A stretch of DNA of 10,565 bases from Methanolobus sp. UBA118 (GTDB lineage: Archaea > Halobacteriota > Methanosarcinia > Methanosarcinales > Methanosarcinaceae): assembly GCA_002508635.1 (NCBI GenBank), contig DACO01000153.1:1-10565 (forward strand). The letters are read 5' to 3'. A program made the translations under genes and the position numbers. The notes beneath the pieces are model-generated. The model was not told where the DNA came from and did no database searches. It saw nothing but the letters and a program-made list of their open reading frames with translations. The number at the start of each line of letters is the position of its first letter. Position 1 is the stretch's first letter. This document shows positions 6,744-10,565 of this stretch, in pieces.

Positions 6744-6769
6744 ATATGTCTCACATGTATGAGACATAT
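6744..6769. repeat. Perfect 10-bp inverted repeat with 6-base loop
   Basis: ATATGTCTCA at 6744-6753 is the exact reverse complement of TGAGACATAT at 6760-6769, separated by CATGTA. This is the longest perfect short-loop inverted repeat I found in the window. No T-tract follows on either strand, so a terminator is unlikely; an operator for a dimeric regulator or the stem of a small RNA is possible. It is more than 550 bases before the next gene. Confidence 0.6.
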
Positions 6770-7140
6770 GACCAGGCATAGAAATGAAACCTACCGGAAG
6801 AATAAAAGTATGAATGCTGCATCAGAGAAGCAAATAAAAATCAGCTATACAATAAAAACCAATCACTGAAGCCCGTATTAAAGGATCATACAAATCACAC
6901 TCAGAGGAACAGGAAGTACTTTTCAGATCTGAACAAAAATCCAATTAGAAATACAAAACAGATTCAAGCTTCCCGGGAGATTCTATTCTGCAAAAACAAG
7001 TGACTTTAGACACAGTACAGACAATTCCACGCAGACATATTAATGAAAAAAATCATAAGACAATCTTTATACTGCTCACTGGCGCTGAAATTAAAGCTTA
7101 ATTAATAACAGAATTCCGGTTATGCATACTGGTTAAACAG

Positions 7141-7170
7141 ATAATATATAAAATATAATATATTTAAAAA
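7141..7170 (+). promoter_or_regulatory. TATA region before the YkgJ-type gene
   Basis: A run of almost pure A and T containing TAATATATAAAATAT and TATATTTAAAA gives one or two good archaeal TATA boxes. A start about 25 bases downstream falls near 7175-7195, leaving a leader of roughly 130-150 bases before the ATG at 7325. Assignment to this gene rests on position and orientation only. Confidence 0.5.
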
Positions 7171-7178
7171 TAACCACA

Positions 7179-7194
7179 ATTGAATGAATTCAAT
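7179..7194. promoter_or_regulatory. Candidate operator palindrome at the predicted start of transcription
   Basis: ATTGAAT and ATTCAAT form a perfect 7-bp palindrome around GA, directly after the TATA region, where an archaeal repressor would block polymerase. A palindrome of this length in AT-rich DNA can occur by chance; the position is what makes it notable. Confidence 0.35.
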
Positions 7195-7303
7195 AGATAA
7201 TACCCAATCCAGAACAAATTTGCCCTTGCCTTATTTTACAAATAACAAGCACGTTCATCCCCGATTACCTGCTGCAGAATACCGGCAATAAGTCCTTATA
7301 CCA

Positions 7304-7326
7304 ATTTCACTTAAGAGCAGTGAAAT
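7304..7326 (+). promoter_or_regulatory. Hairpin covering the YkgJ-type start codon
   Basis: ATTTCACT (7304-7311) pairs perfectly with AGTGAAAT (7319-7326) around a seven-base loop, TAAGAGC. The right arm includes the GTGA that would serve as the weak ribosome site and the first two bases of the ATG at 7325. In the mRNA this would hide the start site, suggesting translational control. An 8-bp stem could arise by chance, so this is a prediction from position. Confidence 0.4.
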
Positions 7327-8050
7327 GAATACCAGACTGAAAGAACTCCTCATAAAAAGCCTTCAGGGAGAACTTGAGGCTGCAAAAAGTATAGATCCCG
7401 AGGAGATTGCATCACAGATATGCGATATTGGATTTTCCTGTAATATGTGTGGCAAATGCTGCAGGAGAGAAGACGGAGATAATACCGTAATTGTGAATCC
7501 TGCAGAGATAGAACTCATATCTGAACACACCGGTCTTGAACAGCAAAAAATTGCAATCCCACTTACTGAGTACCCGGGAATCCTGCCGGACAGAGAATAT
7601 CTCGAAGACAACAGAGAACTTATCGATGCAGAAGGCAGTTTCCATACCTTCGGATGGAAGATATGCCAGAAGGGAAACGGAGACTGCAGCTTCATACGGG
7701 AAAGAGGAGAAGACAATCGTTGCAGTATATACGAAGTACGGCCGATGCTGTGCAGCACATACCCATTCTACATGCAGGAAGGTAAACTGAGAGTATCGGA
7801 ATGTGAAGGGATTGGAAATCCCATTTCAGTCAGTAAAACCCGCAAACTTGCGGAAGAAGTACTCTTAAGATATATCTCAGAGATAGAGGAGACTCTCCTG
7901 CTCTACGAAAGATACGAAGGGTTCCAGAAAGGACCTGAAAATCTTAATAAGGCATTTGAGAATATACTGGAAGGTATTATTAACTATATAGTACATGATA
8001 GCAGAGGAAGTCATAGGACTGTCCTCAGACAAGAAAAGATCATCGATTGA
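7325..8050 (+). CDS. YkgJ family cysteine-cluster protein
   Basis: The 241-residue protein matches the YkgJ/CxxCxxCC family (Pfam PF03692), often labelled Fe-S oxidoreductase or zinc/iron-chelating protein, though no reaction is established for most members. The core motif FSCNMCGKCCRRE (37-49) supplies Cys39, 42, 45 and 46. Further cysteines follow at 114 and 121 (KICQKGNGDC), then RCSIYEVRPMLCSTYPF (132-148) with Cys133 and 143, and Cys160 in SECEGIG, a layout typical of the family and consistent with a bound metal cluster. Residues 1-30 and 170-225 are helical and charged; there is no signal peptide or membrane segment. The start is ATG at 7325; the ribosome site is weak (AGTGA) and lies in a hairpin. 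The leucine/homoaconitate-type dehydratase gene follows after 34 bases, so the two may be co-transcribed. A role in the [4Fe-4S] cluster of that enzyme is only a guess. Confidence 0.88.
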   Translation: MNTRLKELLIKSLQGELEAAKSIDPEEIASQICDIGFSCNMCGKCCRREDGDNTVIVNPAEIELISEHTGLEQQKIAIPLTEYPGILPDREYLEDNRELIDAEGSFHTFGWKICQKGNGDCSFIRERGEDNRCSIYEVRPMLCSTYPFYMQEGKLRVSECEGIGNPISVSKTRKLAEEVLLRYISEIEETLLLYERYEGFQKGPENLNKAFENILEGIINYIVHDSRGSHRTVLRQEKIID

Positions 8051-8084
8051 TACATAAATAAATTAAATTCATAAAGTGATTACC

Positions 8085-9368
8085 ATGTCCACCACTGACC
8101 AAGCAATGACAATTTCCGAGAAGATATTTTCGAAGGCTTCCGGAAAGACCGTAAAAGCCGGAGAATTCGTACTGGCCAACATAGACAGGGCAATGACCCA
8201 TGATATCACAGGACCTCTTGCGGTCGAAGGTTTCTACGAGATCATGAGGGACAAGGAAGAGAAGAAGGTATGGGACCCAAGCAAGATAGTTATCCTCTTT
8301 GACCATCAGGTTCCCGCCGACTCCCTGAATGCCGCTGCAAACCACACCATGCTCAGGAAGTTTGCAAAGGAGCAGGGCATCATCAACTATGACGTGTATG
8401 AAGGAGTCTGTCATCAGGTAATGCCTGAAAAGGGTCATGTCAAACCAGGAGACCTTGTAGTGGGTTCTGATTCGCACACATGTGCCTACGGTTCACTCGG
8501 TGCATTCTCAACAGGCATCGGTTCTACCGACATGGCTGCGGTGTTTGCATCCGGAAAGCTCTGGTTCAAGGTACCCGAGACCATCAGGTTTGAGGTCAAC
8601 GGAAAGCTCCAGAAGAATGTGTACTCAAAGGACGTAATCCTGCATCTCATAGGAGATGTGGGTGCCGAGGGAGCAAGATACCAGGCAGCCGAATATGCAG
8701 GCTCGACCGTCAGGGCAATGCCGATCTCGGAACGTATGACAGTTTCCAACATGGCGATTGAGATGGGAGGCAAGGCAGGAATCATCGAGGCAGATGAAGT
8801 AACTGAGAAGTACCTGCAGGAACGCATCCCTGACTTTAAACTCGATCCGCACTGGAAATCCGATGAGGGTGCTGTTTACTCCGAGGTAAGGGAATACGAC
8901 GTCAGCAAACTCGAACCGCAGGTTGCCTGCCCGCACAATGTAGACAATGTGAAGCCTGTGGGAGAAGTGGAAGGTACCAAGGTGGACCAGATATTCGTGG
9001 GTTCCTGTACCAACGGCAGGTTCGAGGATATCGAGGTCGTTGCAAAGATGATGGGTGACGAACCTGTTGCAAAGGACGTGAGACTTCTGATCATACCCGC
9101 CTCCAGGACAGAGTACATGAAGGTACTGAAGGCAGGCTATATCGAGCAGTTCATGGAAGCCGGCGCGATAGTTGAATCACCATGCTGTGGCCCATGTATG
9201 GGCGGATCCTTCGGACTTCTCGGTGACGGAGAAGTGGGACTTGCAACATCCAACCGTAACTTCAAGGGACGGGAAGGAAGTCCGCAGTCCTTTGTGTATC
9301 TGAGCTCACCTGCAACAGCAGCAGCTTCAGCACTTACCGGCGAGATCACAGACCCGAGAAAGATATAA
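8085..9368 (+). CDS. leuC/hacA: 3-isopropylmalate dehydratase / methanogen homoaconitase, large subunit
   Basis: This is the [4Fe-4S] catalytic subunit of a two-subunit hydro-lyase. LeuC acts in leucine synthesis; HacA acts on homocitrate and longer homologues in the coenzyme B side chain (2-oxosuberate) pathway. From ATG 8085 it has 427 residues. Motifs are AMTHDITGPL (36-45), ILFDHQVPAD (70-79), EGVCHQ (106-111), GSDSHTC (127-133), GIGSTDMA (145-152), VACPHNVDNVK (280-290), GSCTNGR (306-312) and CCGPCMGG (367-374). The cluster ligands are Cys308, Cys368 and Cys371. I prefer ATG 8085 to GTG 8076 because GTGAT at 8076-8080 is a good ribosome site four bases before it; Met at 8106 is a later option. 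HDITGPL, rather than HDGTTPL, leans towards the LeuC-like branch as I recall it. Substrate choice depends largely on the small subunit, which is not in the window. Confidence 0.93.
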   Translation: MSTTDQAMTISEKIFSKASGKTVKAGEFVLANIDRAMTHDITGPLAVEGFYEIMRDKEEKKVWDPSKIVILFDHQVPADSLNAAANHTMLRKFAKEQGIINYDVYEGVCHQVMPEKGHVKPGDLVVGSDSHTCAYGSLGAFSTGIGSTDMAAVFASGKLWFKVPETIRFEVNGKLQKNVYSKDVILHLIGDVGAEGARYQAAEYAGSTVRAMPISERMTVSNMAIEMGGKAGIIEADEVTEKYLQERIPDFKLDPHWKSDEGAVYSEVREYDVSKLEPQVACPHNVDNVKPVGEVEGTKVDQIFVGSCTNGRFEDIEVVAKMMGDEPVAKDVRLLIIPASRTEYMKVLKAGYIEQFMEAGAIVESPCCGPCMGGSFGLLGDGEVGLATSNRNFKGREGSPQSFVYLSSPATAAASALTGEITDPRKI

Positions 9369-9378
9369 GCCTCTTCTG

Positions 9379-9397
9379 CTTCATCTTTCTTTGAAAG
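9379..9397 (+). terminator. Weak pyrimidine-tract terminator after the dehydratase gene
   Basis: A TC/TTT-rich stretch starts ten bases after the stop. It includes CTTTC (9385-9389) pairing with GAAAG (9393-9397) around TTT. The stem is only five base pairs, so this is a weak call. Confidence 0.3.
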
Positions 9398-9408
9398 GGG
9401 ACCAAAAC

Positions 9409-9418
9409 AATTATATGA
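9409..9418 (+). promoter_or_regulatory. Possible TATA box for hisE
   Basis: AATTATATGA, followed by more A/T to 9431, is a reasonable archaeal TATA element. A transcript start 25 bases on would fall near 9438-9442, exactly at the beginning of the inverted repeat that heads the hisE leader. Confidence 0.4.
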
Positions 9419-9440
9419 TAAAATTAATATGATACTTTTA

Positions 9441-9495
9441 GACGTTGGATTACCAACACAGTCCCGTCATATTGTGTAGGATTACAGCCAACGTC
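9441..9495 (+). promoter_or_regulatory. Potentially structured hisE leader
   Basis: GACGTTGG (9441-9448) can pair with CCAACGTC (9488-9495), closing a 39-base loop. The same left arm, GTTGG (9444-9448), can instead pair with the nearby CCAAC (9453-9457) around ATTA. Inside the loop ACACAGT (9456-9462) can pair with ATTGTGT (9471-9477) with one G-U. GGATTAC also occurs twice, at 9447 and 9479. These folds are mutually exclusive in part, as in regulated leaders, but stems of this size with loops this long are expected by chance in a window this size. No known riboswitch is recognised. Confidence 0.3.
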
Positions 9496-9575
9496 ACCAT
9501 ACTATTTTTCAATAATATCAGACCACAGATAAGCATAAATGAGATATGTCCGTATCTGGTCGCAGGAGAATAATG

Positions 9576-9875
9576 ATGTCTGACACAGACCTTTCTATAC
9601 TTAATGAGCTATATGACGTAATTCTCGACCGTAAGAACAACCCAGTTGAAAGCTCCTATGTATGCTCTCTGCTGGACCACAGGAAGGGTATCGACAAGAT
9701 ACTCGAAAAAGTGGGAGAGGAATCCATCGAGACGATACTCGCGGTAAAGGGAAATAAAAAAGAAGAGATCATCTATGAGTCCTCAGACCTGCTTTTCCAT
9801 CTTCTGGTCATGTTTGTGGCAGAGGGGATCACCCTTGACGAAATAGCGGAAGAGCTCAGGAAAAGAAGAAAATAA
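9576..9875 (+). CDS. hisE: Phosphoribosyl-ATP pyrophosphatase
   Basis: HisE removes pyrophosphate from phosphoribosyl-ATP, the second step of histidine synthesis, and is cytoplasmic. From ATG 9576 the protein is 99 residues, the normal length for a stand-alone HisE. It is an all-alpha MazG-like fold with the metal-binding pattern KVGEESIE (45-52, giving EExxE at 48-52) and ESSD (68-71), followed by LLFHLLV with His75, plus the family-typical SSYVCSLLDHRKGIDKILEK (26-45). GGAG stands seven bases before 9576 and four before the adjacent ATG 9573, so one of these is the start. An in-frame ATG at 9546 would add ten residues (MSVSGRRRIM) that the family lacks and has no ribosome site. It stands alone, 207 bases after the dehydratase gene and convergent with the CBS gene; no other his gene is in the window. 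Confidence 0.95.
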   Translation: MSDTDLSILNELYDVILDRKNNPVESSYVCSLLDHRKGIDKILEKVGEESIETILAVKGNKKEEIIYESSDLLFHLLVMFVAEGITLDEIAEELRKRRK

Positions 9876-9877
9876 AA

Positions 9878-9898
9878 AAGATACTTTTTAAGTATCTC
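9878..9898. terminator. Hairpin terminator between convergent hisE and CBS genes
   Basis: AGATACTT (9879-9886) pairs perfectly with AAGTATCT (9890-9897) around TTT. On the minus strand the stem is followed by TTTTTTATTTT, the layout of an intrinsic terminator for the CBS gene, and it overlaps that gene's TGA stop. On the plus strand it follows the hisE TAA by three bases with a run of T in the loop, so it may serve both genes. Confidence 0.6.
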
Positions 9899-10565
9899 AG
9901 TAAACAGTCAGCTCGTGGAAAATATCCTTCTTGGACAGAATACCCTTTGGTACTCCCTCAAAGGCCACAAGCAAAAAGCCGATATTATGCTTATCGAATA
10001 CCTTTACGGCATCATACAGTGAAGTTTCCGAATCCACTGTGATCAGTTCCTTTGTCATGATGTCCTTGACCCTTGCGGTCATCTTTCCGCTTGCCACCGC
10101 ATCTCCGATGTCGGTGAAGGTCACTATGCCTATTATCTCCTCATTGTCCTTCACAGGTGCGCCGTGAATGTTATTCTCCACAAGCACCCTTGCAGTTTCC
10201 TGGATCGATGCGTTCACATCAACGGAAATGATGTTCATACGCGCATAGTCCTTTACTGGTTTCTTTGGCAACGAGATCATCTCATTGATCGAGAATACAA
10301 GGGTATTGTGGGTGTCGTCACGACCGACCACTTCACCACGCACAACCAGTTTATTGACAGGAGTGGGGCCCATCTGGACCAGGTCTCCCTGTTCAAAACT
10401 CTTTATGCTGCCCAGTACCTTGATAATACCATGACACAGGTCAGGATGCCTTACAGTTGTAAAACTTATCTCTGCCACGGTTGCGCCATCCACAATTTCA
10501 TCGTTGCGGAAAATAGGCACCTGTGCCTCATGTTCCATTGCCGTGATGCTGAGCGCCTCGTATGC
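9897..10565 (-). CDS. Archaeal transcriptional regulator with C-terminal CBS pair (COG2524-like), N-terminus outside window
   Basis: The frame is open through the right edge, so 222 residues are visible and the gene continues. It reads AYEALSITAMEHEAQVPIF at the edge. The internal Met at 10538 is unlikely to be the start because the nine residues before it fit the family, in which an N-terminal winged HTH ends in a GYK-AYEAL segment (remembered family pattern). Numbering from that Met, residues about 1-92 are a beta-rich linker domain including EISFTTVRHPDLC, GDLVQMGPTPVNKLVVRG and GRDDTHNTLVF. Residues 95-152 are the first CBS motif (MNIISVDVNASIQETARVL to IGIVTFTDIGDAV) and 156-213 the second (VKDIMTKELITVDSETSL to GILSKKDIFHEL). 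CBS pairs bind adenosyl ligands such as AMP, ATP or S-adenosylmethionine. The target genes are unknown. The gene converges on hisE with 21 bases between stops. Confidence 0.88.
   Translation of the reverse strand, partial: AYEALSITAMEHEAQVPIFRNDEIVDGATVAEISFTTVRHPDLCHGIIKVLGSIKSFEQGDLVQMGPTPVNKLVVRGEVVGRDDTHNTLVFSINEMISLPKKPVKDYARMNIISVDVNASIQETARVLVENNIHGAPVKDNEEIIGIVTFTDIGDAVASGKMTARVKDIMTKELITVDSETSLYDAVKVFDKHNIGFLLVAFEGVPKGILSKKDIFHELTVY

Larger units (their letters stand above)
6270..7324. other. Gene-free, A-rich stretch of about 1.05 kb
   Basis: I find no frame here that I can support. A 92-codon minus-strand frame (6399-6677) has a random-looking composition rich in Cys, Trp and aromatic residues, and no ribosome site. 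The plus strand is strongly A-rich in places; for example 6901-6960 has 29 A against 12 T. Listed separately are a tandem 10-mer, a 10-bp perfect inverted repeat, a strong TATA region with a following palindrome, and a hairpin at the next start codon. Stretches such as ACCACAGATG (6598-6607) and CACAGAGACA (6660-6669), followed by CAGATTCGTGTCC, resemble the ACCACAGAT/CACAGAG style of dispersed intergenic repeats seen in many prokaryotic genomes, but I cannot establish that here. It may be decayed sequence, a non-coding RNA locus or a long regulatory region. Confidence 0.55.

Noticed and set aside
6758..6868. 36-codon plus-strand frame starting inside the 10-bp inverted repeat
   Set aside because: No ribosome site, unremarkable polar sequence, and short enough to occur by chance in A-rich DNA.
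9546..9575. Extended hisE N-terminus from ATG 9546
   Set aside because: No ribosome site before 9546, whereas GGAG lies just before the ATG pair at 9573/9576, and the extra residues are not part of the family.
1..10565. Search for CRISPR arrays, insertion sequences, tRNA genes, defence systems or prophage genes
   Set aside because: No regularly spaced repeats, terminal inverted repeats with a transposase, cloverleaf-like sequences or phage/defence proteins were seen; the genes are core metabolic or regulatory.

Overview
The window looks like chromosome from a methylotrophic methanogen of the Methanosarcinaceae (a Methanolobus-, Methanomethylovorans- or Methanococcoides-like archaeon). The reasons are an archaeal-type short PRPP synthetase, a winged-helix regulator of the FilR1/DUF1724 family that is expanded in methanogens, an archaeal HTH-CBS regulator, a KTN-DHH fusion phosphoesterase, TATA boxes in place of bacterial -35/-10 boxes, and GGAGGT/GGTGAT-type ribosome binding sites with frequent TTG and GTG starts. 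The genus is an inference from remembered family patterns, not from a search. I see no mobile element, CRISPR array, tRNA or rRNA.

Left part (1-3281), all on the minus strand: a tight cluster transcribed nnr (NAD(P)HX repair) -> 60-residue charged protein -> moaC (molybdopterin/tungstopterin synthesis) -> prs (PRPP synthase) -> a Cys-rich small protein cut by the left edge. The gaps are 2, 15, 56 and 38 bases, so this is probably one operon for cofactor and nucleotide precursor housekeeping. Upstream, also on minus, is a FilR1-type winged-helix regulator (3487-4272).

Middle (4273-7324): a 527-base divergent intergenic region leads into a plus-strand KTN (Rossmann)-DHH-DHHA1 phosphoesterase. 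Its reading frame can only be completed by starting at an ATT codon at 4800, which sits six bases after a perfect GGAGGT and just downstream of a strong TATA box. After it comes about 1.05 kb with no convincing gene. This stretch is A-rich and holds a 10-bp perfect inverted repeat, a tandem 10-mer and a strong TATA region.

Right part (7325-10565): a YkgJ-type Cys-cluster protein, then the large subunit of an aconitase-superfamily dehydratase (LeuC/HacA), then hisE behind a leader that could fold, all on plus. The window ends in a convergent minus-strand HTH-CBS regulator whose N-terminus lies outside. A compact hairpin with flanking T-tract sits between hisE and the CBS gene.

Most of the window is ordinary core metabolism. 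The points most worth a second look are the ATT start of the KTN-DHH protein and its possible nucleotide-signalling role, the hairpin covering the YkgJ start codon, and the long gene-free stretch before it.
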